A DNA stretch of 9,858 nucleotides. Origin: Halieaceae bacterium (GTDB lineage Bacteria > Pseudomonadota > Gammaproteobacteria > Pseudomonadales > Halieaceae). Both the position numbers and the translations under genes were made by a program. The DNA lies in contig DOVB01000096.1 in the NCBI GenBank assembly GCA_003520285.1, forward strand, positions 1 to 9,858. The letters run 5' to 3'. Below the pieces are notes generated by a model. The model was not told where the DNA came from. It saw nothing but the letters and a program-made list of their open reading frames with translations, and did not search any database. Of this stretch, positions 1 to 7,113 are shown in pieces (the first letter of the stretch is position 1; every line of letters starts with the position of its first letter).

Positions 1-1407
1 CGGGAAGGTGAGCAAAAAGGGATGACTTGGGATGATAGCTTGTCATCGAATTTTGATGGCCCTGAATCCAATGATTTGTCTTTCGATCGTTTTCCTCAAG
101 CCGGCTTTATCAAAGTCTATAATGCCAACTCTCAAGTACCAGATTCTGCGGGTACTATGAATGCAATGGTCACTGGGGTTAAGACGGATATTGGAACCTT
201 CGGCTACGATGAGACTGTGACTCGAGGGGATTGTACTACTGGCACAGCTGACAATGTCTTGACCTCGGCTCTTGAACTTGCAGAAATCGCAGGCATGTCA
301 ACTGGTATCATTTCGACTGCCAGGATCACCCATGCGACGCCTGCAGCGAATTATGCCAAGTCAGTCGATCGTAACTACGAAGATATTTCGGACGTACCTG
401 CAGGCTGCGGTGCTGAAGATATCGCATCACAGTTGATCAGTCTTGAGGATCGACTAGAAGCTCGAATTTCGGGCGCGAGCGTTGACGGTATTGATGTGGT
501 TATGGGCGGTGGTCGACGTCACTTCTTACCGAATGATGTCGCAGCCAATGTCGAGAAGCCAGCTGCTGCGGGTGCAGAGGGTGATCGAACTGATGGTCGC
601 AACCTATTCACAGAGTGGCAGACTAAGTATCCAAATGGCACCGTAGCGCACGACAAAGCCGACTTTGACGCCGTTAATACCGAGTCTACTCAGAAGTTGA
701 TGGCTATTTTTAACGAGTCGCACATGCAGTACGAACTCGATCGCGGCAACGATATTCTGGGTGAGCCTTCGTTATCGGCAATGACAGAGAAGGCGATACA
801 GATTCTTGACAACAACCCTAGCGGCTATTTTCTGTCGATTGAATCAGGTCGAATTGACCATGCTCACCACGCAGGTAATGCGGCCGGCGCTCTCGCGGAT
901 ACTATCGAAATGGCTAAGGCTGTTGCTGCTGCTGACCGTCTGACCAGTGATGAAGATACGCTCATCATTGTGACGGCAGATCACAGTCATGTGATGACCA
1001 TTGGTGGATACGTTCGACGTGGTAATCCGATCTTGGGTAAAGCAATTTATGCAGGCAACGACACCCCGCAGCTGGCAGCAGATGGCCTTCCCTTCACCAC
1101 ACTCACGTACACTAATGGCCGCGGCTTTTGTGACTTGGGTGCAGAGACTGATTCTGACGTCGGGTACGGCTGTCCAATCACGAGCGGTCGAGTGGATATC
1201 AGCTCTATCGATACCGAGGCGCCAGGATATCACCAAGAAGCACTTATCCCTCTGACATCAGAGACACACGCTGGTGAAGACATTGCAGTTTATGGTCATG
1301 GGCCCGGAGCTTCTCTGGTCCGCGGTACCAATGAGCAGAACGCGATTTTCCATTTTATGGATTACGCAGTCGATCTGATCAGCCGCGCTAATAGCGCACT
1401 TGATTAA
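1..1407 (+). CDS. Alkaline phosphatase, 3' part (5' end beyond window)
   Basis: Periplasmic or secreted metal-dependent phosphomonoesterase of the alkaline phosphatase superfamily, releasing phosphate from organic esters. The frame is open to base 1 and the first residues (REGEQKG) continue family-like sequence, so the ATG at 22 is probably internal. The N-terminal GDGMG metal motif must lie upstream. Numbering from base 22: VPDSAGT carries the nucleophile Ser42; THATPAA is at about 103-109; ESGRIDHAHH (274-283) supplies Glu, Asp and His ligands; TADHSH (318-323) gives Asp320 and His321; ETHAGED contains zinc-ligand His416. Several cysteines (RGDC, AGCGAE, GFCDLG, GYGCP) suggest disulfides and export. 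Family membership is very secure; substrate range and phosphate regulation cannot be judged because the promoter is outside the window. A strong terminator follows. Confidence 0.95.
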   Translation, partial: REGEQKGMTWDDSLSSNFDGPESNDLSFDRFPQAGFIKVYNANSQVPDSAGTMNAMVTGVKTDIGTFGYDETVTRGDCTTGTADNVLTSALELAEIAGMSTGIISTARITHATPAANYAKSVDRNYEDISDVPAGCGAEDIASQLISLEDRLEARISGASVDGIDVVMGGGRRHFLPNDVAANVEKPAAAGAEGDRTDGRNLFTEWQTKYPNGTVAHDKADFDAVNTESTQKLMAIFNESHMQYELDRGNDILGEPSLSAMTEKAIQILDNNPSGYFLSIESGRIDHAHHAGNAAGALADTIEMAKAVAAADRLTSDEDTLIIVTADHSHVMTIGGYVRRGNPILGKAIYAGNDTPQLAADGLPFTTLTYTNGRGFCDLGAETDSDVGYGCPITSGRVDISSIDTEAPGYHQEALIPLTSETHAGEDIAVYGHGPGASLVRGTNEQNAIFHFMDYAVDLISRANSALD

Positions 1408-1431
1408 GTCATCCACTGACTAATGATTTAC

Positions 1432-1458
1432 ACCGCCACTTATGTGGCGGTTTTTTTT
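1432..1458 (+). terminator. Rho-independent terminator after alkaline phosphatase
   Basis: A perfect stem CCGCCAC (1433-1439) / GTGGCGG (1444-1450), extended by A1432-T1451, closes a 4-base TTAT loop and leads into eight consecutive T (1451-1458). It begins 24 bases after the phosphatase stop codon. The next gene's Shine-Dalgarno starts directly after the T-run. Confidence 0.93.
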
Positions 1459-1462
1459 GGAG
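1459..1462 (+). promoter_or_regulatory. Ribosome binding site deciding the 1471 start
   Basis: GGAG lies 8 bases before the ATG at 1471. This favours 1471 over the in-frame ATG at 1423, which would be translated through the terminator hairpin and has no comparable site. Confidence 0.8.
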
Positions 1463-1470
1463 CAAATTGT

Positions 1471-2166
1471 ATGAAGAGTTTTCTTATTCTATGGAGCGTT
1501 GCGCTCTTAGTCTTACCCTTACAGAGCTTCTCGGCGTCAGACTGCCTGACGCCAGCAGATATTATTGGTGCCTCTTACACGATTTCTGAGAATGGTGATG
1601 AGAAGAAACTTACGGTTTTACGGCAGACACCTGCCCGCGTTGTTTACTTAATGGAGTCGGAGTTCATGACTCGTATTTATGAGCATTATGGTGAGAACAG
1701 AGTCGGTGTCACCGAGTACTTCGATTTAGAAGAAAAGGGCGTTGAACACGAACCCTCTTTTGATATTGCCCCTGCGGGCTGGGAAGTGATCTACGAACTA
1801 TTTCCCGCAGGGCGTTTTGAGTCGATGAGACAGCTGGGCAACACGAAGTTTCAGTGCCTTCAGGTGGCTATGGCCGACTTCACGACCGAGGAGAGTACGA
1901 CAGAGGTGCAGTATTTGGTCGAGCTTAAGCTTCCACTGGTCGTGAAGACTGAAAGTGGTGGCAAAGTGGCGCATTGGCGCCTCGATCAACTCATCACGGA
2001 TGACGACATTCTAGAGGATAGTCTGGAGCGAGTGAGTGCTTACGCAACCTTTGATTTCGCTGATCTTGGCGACCATGAAGATCAGGAGTTCTTTCGTGCT
2101 GGGGAGTATCTAAAATATAAGCAGAACTTGAAACCAGTCGAGACCTCAGGTGGTCATAGCCACTAA
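1471..2166 (+). CDS. Exported protein of unknown function, 231 aa
   Basis: I do not recognise this protein. The ATG at 1471 is chosen because GGAG lies 8 bases upstream and the product then begins with a clean signal peptide: MKS, a hydrophobic core to about residue 20, and probable cleavage at SFSA/SDC near residue 22. There is no lipobox, so a soluble periplasmic or secreted protein is likely. The mature part has only two cysteines (C25 and C129), compatible with one disulfide, and no further membrane segments. It is acidic and rich in apparent beta strands (for example LKLPLVVKT at 152-160), with a short His-containing tail (GGHSH). It follows the alkaline phosphatase on the same strand, separated by the terminator, so co-expression would need read-through. 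A link to phosphate ester use is only guilt by position. Confidence 0.75.
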   Translation: MKSFLILWSVALLVLPLQSFSASDCLTPADIIGASYTISENGDEKKLTVLRQTPARVVYLMESEFMTRIYEHYGENRVGVTEYFDLEEKGVEHEPSFDIAPAGWEVIYELFPAGRFESMRQLGNTKFQCLQVAMADFTTEESTTEVQYLVELKLPLVVKTESGGKVAHWRLDQLITDDDILEDSLERVSAYATFDFADLGDHEDQEFFRAGEYLKYKQNLKPVETSGGHSH

Positions 2167-2203
2167 CACCGTGGGTGCTCAGCCTTGGCGGTTCACTTTG
2201 CGA

Positions 2204-2225
2204 AAGGGGTCTTTCTAGGCCCCTT
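2204..2225 (+). terminator. Possible terminator hairpin after the unknown exported gene
   Basis: AAGGGGTCT (2204-2212) pairs with AGGCCCCTT (2217-2225), including one G-T pair, around a TTCT loop. It lies about 40 bases after the stop codon. No T-run follows (CTCTGG), so termination would be weak or factor-dependent. Confidence 0.4.
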
Positions 2226-2263
2226 CTCTGGAACTCTCTCATGCGCCAATGGTCACTCTTCAC

Positions 2264-2292
2264 TTGCCATTTTCTATTCAAGTTAGCATAGT
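2264..2292 (+). promoter_or_regulatory. Sigma70-type promoter for the LysR gene
   Basis: TTGCCA (2264-2269, 5/6 to consensus) and CATAGT (2287-2292, 4/6) are 17 bases apart. Transcription would start near 2299, giving a leader of about 24 bases that contains the AGGAG at 2310. This also argues against the in-frame GTG at 2293 as the start codon. Confidence 0.5.
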
Positions 2293-2309
2293 GTGGGAGC
2301 GTTTCATCT

Positions 2310-2314
2310 AGGAG
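2310..2314 (+). promoter_or_regulatory. Ribosome binding site for the LysR gene
   Basis: AGGAG ends 8 bases before the ATG at 2323 and fixes that start, rather than the GTG 30 bases upstream in the same frame. Confidence 0.8.
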
Positions 2315-2322
2315 CAGATAGC

Positions 2323-3225
2323 ATGGAGAGCAAATGGCTCGAGGACTTCCTCGCCCTTGTTAAGCATGGCAGCTTTACCAAAGCTGCTGAAGTTCGACAC
2401 ATCACGCAACCGGCGTTTAGTCGGCGTATTCGCGCCTTAGAAAACTGGCTCGGCACCAGTTTGGTAGACCGTAACGCGTATCCTGCGAAGCTCACACCCG
2501 CTGGCGAAACCATGATCGACGAGATTCAACAATTGCTTGATCACGTTCGAACGCTGCAACGTAAAGCCAATGATCACGCCAAGCTCAGTGGATCCATTGT
2601 GGTCGCTACACAGCACTCGCTCAGTGTTTCGATTTGCCCGCGTTGGTTTCAGTCTATTCGGCCACTCCTCAGCGACCAAAATAATCTGCGTGTCAACGCG
2701 GCCAATATGCATGACTGTATCGAGCAGTTCTTGGTGGGTAATGCCGATCTGCTGCTGTGCTATCACGATAGTGCAGCGGATCCTTTGTTTGTGACAGAGG
2801 GTCTGGGGTCATCTTCGTTGGGGATAGATTCGCTGGTTCCCGTGGTCGCCAGAAGCCACATGGAAACCTTTCAGGTCGAGGTTGGGACTCAATCGCACCT
2901 GCCGCTGATTGGCTTTCCAAACGATTCTTTCTTTGGTCATATCATTCAGACCAGGATCACTGACTTAAATGAAGGGCTGGTGTTCGAACCCGTTTATATT
3001 ACTGCCCAGTCAGAGAGTGTTCACGAGCTGGTACGTCAGGGGAGTGGGATCGCTTGGTTGCCCCACAGTTTGGTCGCTCAAGATCTTGTAACGGGCTTTT
3101 TGTGTAAGCTCCCGCTGCCTGAAATTGAACTCGATATCCGCTTATACTGGCGCAAGAATGATGAGCGAGAGAGCATTCAAGCGATCGTTAATGCACCGAA
3201 TCCGCTGTTTACCGATGGCCCGTGA
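2323..3225 (+). CDS. LysR-type transcriptional regulator (YjiE/HypT-like)
   Basis: A 300-residue cytoplasmic DNA-binding regulator of normal LysR length. The N-terminal winged helix-turn-helix spans about residues 2-62, with SFTKAAE (17-23) and the recognition region TQPAFSRRIRALE (28-40), followed by a linker helix (about 65-87) and a periplasmic-binding-protein-like effector domain (about 91-295). SKWLEDF at the start, AFSRRIRALE, ATQHSLS (95-101) and GIAWLPHSL (242-250) recall E. coli YjiE/HypT, a reactive-chlorine-responsive LysR protein, more than typical metabolic LysR proteins. That resemblance is from memory and does not establish the signal. The ATG at 2323 is set by AGGAG at 2310. 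The stop lies 17 bases inside the convergent deacylase gene. It may control the neighbouring amino-acid operon, but it is not divergent from it, so the target is uncertain. Confidence 0.9.
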   Translation: MESKWLEDFLALVKHGSFTKAAEVRHITQPAFSRRIRALENWLGTSLVDRNAYPAKLTPAGETMIDEIQQLLDHVRTLQRKANDHAKLSGSIVVATQHSLSVSICPRWFQSIRPLLSDQNNLRVNAANMHDCIEQFLVGNADLLLCYHDSAADPLFVTEGLGSSSLGIDSLVPVVARSHMETFQVEVGTQSHLPLIGFPNDSFFGHIIQTRITDLNEGLVFEPVYITAQSESVHELVRQGSGIAWLPHSLVAQDLVTGFLCKLPLPEIELDIRLYWRKNDERESIQAIVNAPNPLFTDGP

Positions 3226-4720
3226 GTGTGATTTTGAGACCCGGATAAACGCCATGAACAAGCTTACCTCGCTGCACGATTGGCGTGCCGTTCACCAGAA
3301 CATACTGCATACCCATTGAGGGCTGATTAGGGTCTTCATAAGACGCTTGGTCTTGGACACGGTTGGGATCAAACGCGACGATATCTGCGTCCATACCAAG
3401 TTGTATTCTCCCTTTACGAGCGAAGCTTGGAGCCATGTGCTCTAGGCGCCGAGCGGGTAGTAAAGTCATTTTTTCGATGGCATCAAGCCATGAGAGTGCA
3501 TTTTGTTCCCGGACATATCGATGCAGCGTTCTCGCAAAGGTGCCACGGCCACGGGGGTGAACTTTGGCGTCATCGCTCGGGGCTGGCATCGCGTCACTCG
3601 CGACGATGGTCTGCGGATCTAACATAGCTTGGTCCACCGAGGCCATGTCGTTGCTGAACAGCACGATATAACCCTCGGGTGTCTGGTGCTGATAGTCATG
3701 GAAAGAGGCTTCGGTTAAGCGTTCGCCGGTAGCGACCCAGACGATATCATCAAAGTCCATGCCGTAGAGTGTTTGCCAATCTCCTTTGAATGCCGCTGCC
3801 CCAATTTGGGTGCTACCGGCCTCGTAAGGGTAGGCCTCGGTCGATAAATCGAGCCCTTCTACCCGCACTTGCTCAATGAGTTCAAGATAATCACTGATGC
3901 TTTTTAAAGCGTTGGAGTTGAGGTGACAAAAGTGAATGGCGGCACCACTTGTGCGAGCTAATTCGATTAATTCGTTTAATCCACCAAGGTCACCTACTGG
4001 GGTGCGCCTTGCATGAATGAATACAATCGCATCTAGCTCTGCGGCGGTGGTGAAAATAGCATTTAACTCGGCATCACTGAGTCCGAATTTTAAGTAGTCG
4101 ATAGGCAAGCCAATCCCGAGTGAATGACCCTGACGCCACTCGTCTTTGATCGCGCTCTGTAACTCCGCAATGTGCTTTTGTGACAGGGTTTCGGTAAAAA
4201 CGGACTGGGGCGATAGTGCTTCCCAGTTTGGGTTGCGTCCATCGGCCTCGCCAACAGGGTGGACTAAAGAAGCTTGATAACGATCACTCAAGCGCCATTG
4301 ACGCAGCCAAAGATAACCCAGCGATGCGCCATAATTGATGAGAGCCTTGCTGTCGAGCGACTGACCGACACGATCTGCAGGGTAAGCGCCTGCTTCTAAT
4401 TCAAGGGCGGTAGTGACGCCGTCAAACAATTGGTATCGCTGTCCGGTGGGGGTGACTGCGTGGCTATGGAGATCTATAAATCCCGGCGCTACGAGTAAAC
4501 CTTGAGCATCGATAGAGTTCTTACCCACTAAAGGTTCACGGCTTAGGCTTGCAATTTTACCGTTACTAATACCGATGTTTAACGTTTGATCGAGCTGTGT
4601 TTCGGGGTCGAGCACTCGCCCATGAGCGATGACGAGGTCGTAGGTCTGTGCTGAATCTGCCGAGCTTGAAAGCGCGTGTAACGTAATGATTAGCAGAGGT
4701 AAAAGCGCGCGTCTAAACAT
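3209..4720 (-). CDS. Exported N-acyl-D-amino-acid deacylase, amidohydrolase superfamily
   Basis: Metal-dependent hydrolase, probably removing the acyl group from N-acyl-D-amino acids (N-acyl-D-glutamate-type group) in the periplasm. At 503 residues it has the family's usual length. Residues 1-24 form a signal peptide (MFRR, hydrophobic core, SADSA cleavage). The amidohydrolase start YDLVIAHGRVLDPET (27-41) leads to the metal motif DLHSH (His85, His87). Further ligands are His236 (VFIHARR), His266 (HFCHLNS) and Asp376 (VASDAMP), followed by HPRGRGTFAR (388-397), a D-aminoacylase hallmark. Where D-aminoacylases have a ligand Cys after GVTT, this protein has ELE (107-109). The gene is last in the minus-strand operon and its ATG overlaps the symporter stop (ATGTTTAG, 8 bases), with a weak GAGAG ahead. 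Substrate stereochemistry is inferred from family, not proven. Confidence 0.88.
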   Translation of the reverse strand: MFRRALLPLLIITLHALSSSADSAQTYDLVIAHGRVLDPETQLDQTLNIGISNGKIASLSREPLVGKNSIDAQGLLVAPGFIDLHSHAVTPTGQRYQLFDGVTTALELEAGAYPADRVGQSLDSKALINYGASLGYLWLRQWRLSDRYQASLVHPVGEADGRNPNWEALSPQSVFTETLSQKHIAELQSAIKDEWRQGHSLGIGLPIDYLKFGLSDAELNAIFTTAAELDAIVFIHARRTPVGDLGGLNELIELARTSGAAIHFCHLNSNALKSISDYLELIEQVRVEGLDLSTEAYPYEAGSTQIGAAAFKGDWQTLYGMDFDDIVWVATGERLTEASFHDYQHQTPEGYIVLFSNDMASVDQAMLDPQTIVASDAMPAPSDDAKVHPRGRGTFARTLHRYVREQNALSWLDAIEKMTLLPARRLEHMAPSFARKGRIQLGMDADIVAFDPNRVQDQASYEDPNQPSMGMQYVLVNGTPIVQRGKLVHGVYPGLKITLTGHR

Positions 4721-5900
4721 GGGTCTCTCGCAACTGATGATCGATGATAGTGGTCACTGTAAGATCGCCCGCTACATTGACGGTTGTTCTGGCCATATCC
4801 AGGATTCGATCTATTCCTGCCACAATGGCGACGGCCTCTAGTGGCAAGCCGATGCTGGCTAGCACTGTTGATAAAACGACCAACCCTCCCGATGGAATGG
4901 CTGCAGTACCAATACTCATTAAAACGACGGTAAAGCTTAACGTCAGGTAGTGCGCAATGGTTAATTCAACACCGAACCACTGCGCCACGAACAGAGCAAC
5001 CACCAATTGGTAAAGTGCGGTGCCATCCATATTGATGGTGGCCCCAACGGGCAATACGAAGCGGCTCACCTGTGATTTGACGCCTAAATTTTGCTCGGCG
5101 CAACGCATACTTTCGGGCAGAGTGCCGGCAGCGGTTGTTGTTGAAAAGGCCATCAAAAGAGCCGGAAACACGCCCGCTAAGAACGAGGACAGACTGAGCT
5201 TGGCGCCAAGTCGCAACAAGATATGTAAGGTGAATAAAACGTGCAACAGGCAGCCTAGGTACACCACAATAATCAGCTGAAGCAGTGGCTTAATCACATC
5301 GAGACCATACTGGGCTGTCGTGGTTGCCATTAAACTGAATACCCCGAGTGGCGCAAAAGCGATCACGATAGCGGTAAGTTCCTGAACGACTTTCATAGCT
5401 GAGCCCATAAACTCGCGGAATTGACGTCCAGCGTCGCCTGCACGATTTGCCGCCAGCCCCAATAATAAAGCAAAGACGATCAAACCAAGCACGTTTCCCT
5501 GCGCCATCGCATCGACAATGTTGGCAGGAATAATTTGACTCAGATCGATACCCGCGTCAGCCACTTCGGGCTCGAGAGTTGAGGCCGAGATGCTAAGAGG
5601 TTGAACCTCGATGAAATACATCAAGCCGAATCCCAAGGGCACGATGGTCAAAGTGGTAAAGACATAACCGAGCACCGAATATGAACCGATTCTTCCGGCT
5701 GCACCGACGCTACTGATCGAGCCCACTGCATGCGTTATGGACACAAGCACTAGAGGCACAACGAGCATTTTTAGCGCCTGCAAGAACAGCTGACCAATAG
5801 GGGCCGCCACGACGGTGACGGCTGGGAACCAAAAACCAAAAATCACGCCGGCAATTAATGCCAGCAGAGTCATGAGCCAAAGTGGCACGCGGGGGGTCAT
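4713..5900 (-). CDS. Dicarboxylate/amino acid:cation symporter (DAACS/SDF family)
   Basis: Inner-membrane secondary transporter that takes up acidic amino acids or dicarboxylates with Na+ or H+. At 395 residues it is slightly short but complete, with the eight-helix plus two-hairpin plan of the GltPh fold. Visible hallmarks are HP1 [11 protein letters not shown] (252-262), TM7 NMDGT (290-294), HP2 [11 protein letters not shown] (331-341), and TM8 [18 protein letters not shown] (362-379). In TM8, Asp368 and Arg371 match GltPh D394/R397; that arginine binds side-chain carboxylates, so an acidic substrate (Glu, Asp, cysteate or a C4 acid) is expected. HP1 lacks the GltPh arginine but TM8 has an extra Arg365. 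The gene overlaps the PLP enzyme stop by 4 bases (ATGA) and has no good Shine-Dalgarno, consistent with coupled translation. Which acid it carries is not resolved. Confidence 0.92.
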   Translation of the reverse strand: MTPRVPLWLMTLLALIAGVIFGFWFPAVTVVAAPIGQLFLQALKMLVVPLVLVSITHAVGSISSVGAAGRIGSYSVLGYVFTTLTIVPLGFGLMYFIEVQPLSISASTLEPEVADAGIDLSQIIPANIVDAMAQGNVLGLIVFALLLGLAANRAGDAGRQFREFMGSAMKVVQELTAIVIAFAPLGVFSLMATTTAQYGLDVIKPLLQLIIVVYLGCLLHVLFTLHILLRLGAKLSLSSFLAGVFPALLMAFSTTTAAGTLPESMRCAEQNLGVKSQVSRFVLPVGATINMDGTALYQLVVALFVAQWFGVELTIAHYLTLSFTVVLMSIGTAAIPSGGLVVLSTVLASIGLPLEAVAIVAGIDRILDMARTTVNVAGDLTVTTIIDHQLRETHV

Positions 5901-6910
5901 AGCCGATAGTGGGGGACGTTGAATTCAGTTCGATAAGCGAATAAGGCCTGACTACCACCGGTGTGCAGAAAAACGATGTTTTGATCAGCGCTGAACTCAC
6001 CGCGCCGAATGAGATCGATCAACCCTGCCATACCTTTAGCAGAGTAGACAGGATCGAGCAAAATACCCTCTGTTTTGGCGAGCAGGTCAATTGCCTCAAG
6101 GCTTGCCTCGGTTGATATGCCATAGCCCTGACCTACGTAGGCGCAATTGACTAAAACATCATCTGCGCTTACCAGATCGCCCAGGCCAAGATGGCTGGTG
6201 GTCGCATTGGCCAGCTTAAGGACATTGGCGTGCTGCACCTTATCGGGCGCACGAACACCAATACCTAATACCGGTATCCCGGTTCTTGCACCAACCATGC
6301 CTGCGACGAGGCCAGCCTGAGTACCGGCACTTCCGGTTGCATGCACTAAGCAGTCAATCACCAAGCTTTGATCATTAGCTTGCTGAGCGAGCTCGAGTGC
6401 AGCGTTGACATAACCCAGTGCACCTGTCGCGTTAGAGCCTCCGCCTGGTATTACAAAGCAGCGCTGCCCTTTTCGGTCTAGCTCGGCTGCCATAGCTTCC
6501 ATGGCGGCATTCATATCCGTACCAGCGCTCACATAATGCAGAGATGCCCCTAAAATATGATCTAGCAACACATTGCCGTTGTAGTTGTAATCTTCTTGAT
6601 CCGTTCCCACCCTGTCTTCTAACAGCAATTCACAACGCAGGCCGAGTTTGGCCGCGATGGCTACGGTTTGTCGTGCATGATTCGACTGCGTGGCACCTTG
6701 CGTAATAATGGTATCTGCACCTTCAGCGACCGCTTGGCCCATTAAAAACTCGAGCTTGCGGGTTTTATTGCCACCACCGGCGAGGCCGGTGCAATCATCT
6801 CGTTTGATCCAGAGCTGCGGGCCACCTAGGGCTTCGGTGAGTCGTGGCATCGGCTCTAATGGTGTAGGTAGATGCGCAAAGTGGAGGCGAGGAAAACGAG
6901 ATAGCTTCAT
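5897..6910 (-). CDS. PLP-dependent D-cysteine desulfhydrase / L-cysteate sulfo-lyase-like enzyme
   Basis: Cytoplasmic fold-type II PLP enzyme of the ACC deaminase/D-cysteine desulfhydrase family, expected to release ammonia and pyruvate from a small amino acid, with sulfide (D-cysteine) or sulfite (L-cysteate). Numbered from ATG 6910 (337 aa): IKRDDCTG (35-42), [11 protein letters not shown] with PLP Lys49, TQSNHARQT with Ser76 (79 end), the phosphate-binding TGSAGTQAG (192-200), GQGYG (260-264), DPVYSAKG with Tyr289 (286-293), and HTGG (316-319). From memory the N-terminus (LSRFPR, LPTPLEP), [10 protein letters not shown] and GIGVRAP closely resemble CuyA, while annotation pipelines often call such proteins D-cysteine desulfhydrase; the two cannot be separated here. 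ATG 6910 gives the family N-terminus; an in-frame TTG at 6922 is less likely. It is first in the operon with the symporter and deacylase. Confidence 0.9.
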   Translation of the reverse strand: MKLSRFPRLHFAHLPTPLEPMPRLTEALGGPQLWIKRDDCTGLAGGGNKTRKLEFLMGQAVAEGADTIITQGATQSNHARQTVAIAAKLGLRCELLLEDRVGTDQEDYNYNGNVLLDHILGASLHYVSAGTDMNAAMEAMAAELDRKGQRCFVIPGGGSNATGALGYVNAALELAQQANDQSLVIDCLVHATGSAGTQAGLVAGMVGARTGIPVLGIGVRAPDKVQHANVLKLANATTSHLGLGDLVSADDVLVNCAYVGQGYGISTEASLEAIDLLAKTEGILLDPVYSAKGMAGLIDLIRRGEFSADQNIVFLHTGGSQALFAYRTEFNVPHYRL

Positions 6911-6948
6911 GTGGCGTTCCAAGAAAGTGACAGTAAGCGAAGATGATA

Positions 6949-6954
6949 ATCATA
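6949..6954 (-). promoter_or_regulatory. Candidate -10 element for the PLP enzyme operon
   Basis: TATGAT on the minus strand (5/6 to TATAAT) would start transcription near 6942, leaving a leader of about 30 bases. No convincing -35 sits at normal spacing (only TAAGCA, 18 bases upstream), so activator dependence is possible. Weak evidence. Confidence 0.3.
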
Positions 6955-6966
6955 CCGACGCAGATA

Positions 6967-7055
6967 GACCAATGCTTATTTGGCAGGGGGCGATACGAAC
7001 CGAGCATAAAGTCCATACAGTTTAGTATCCATCACCGTAGAAATTGGCATTGGTC
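6967..7055. repeat. Perfect 9-base inverted repeat in the divergent spacer
   Basis: GACCAATGC at 6967-6975 and its exact reverse complement GCATTGGTC at 7047-7055 flank a 71-base interval between the operon and the receptor gene. The left arm lies just upstream of the candidate operon -10 and the right arm 59 bases upstream of the receptor start. Paired operator half-sites or looping sites are possible; chance is not excluded. The rest of the 203-base spacer (6911-7113) shows no other feature I can support firmly. Confidence 0.4.
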
Positions 7056-7113
7056 AAAAGAATCACCGGATGGCTACCATGAAACTGTCTTAATCTATCT
7101 CGGGATAATAACT

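Noticed and set aside
1..21. Possible true truncation of the alkaline phosphatase
   Set aside because: The frame stays open to base 1 with family-like residues, so the missing N-terminus is explained by the window edge.
844..1236. Antisense open frame of 130 codons inside the phosphatase gene
   Set aside because: It lies opposite strongly conserved phosphatase motifs, has no family-like sequence and no ribosome binding site; it is a coding shadow.
1423..1470. Longer start for the unknown exported protein
   Set aside because: It would translate through the terminator hairpin, lacks a Shine-Dalgarno and would bury the signal peptide; ATG 1471 with GGAG is better.
2204..2225. Riboswitch or leader RNA before the LysR gene
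   Set aside because: Only one simple hairpin is present, upstream of the predicted promoter, and no known riboswitch core is visible.
1994..2281. Antisense open frame of 95 codons spanning the end of the unknown gene and the following gap
   Set aside because: Low-complexity, basic, unlike any family; it crosses a hairpin and mostly shadows a signal-peptided gene.
2293..2322. GTG start 10 codons upstream for the LysR protein
   Set aside because: The ATG at 2323 has AGGAG at good spacing, and a plausible promoter -10 overlaps the GTG region.
5710..6000. Alternative minus-strand frame overlapping the symporter and PLP gene junction
   Set aside because: Both real genes are supported by family motifs across this region, and the alternative product has no recognisable features.
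6911..6922. TTG start four codons upstream for the PLP enzyme
   Set aside because: ATG 6910 gives the family-typical N-terminus; the TTG has no clear ribosome binding site.
6943..7113. 57-codon N-terminal extension of the receptor frame
   Set aside because: The extension is not signal-like, and it would place the obvious signal peptide beginning MKKSF internally.
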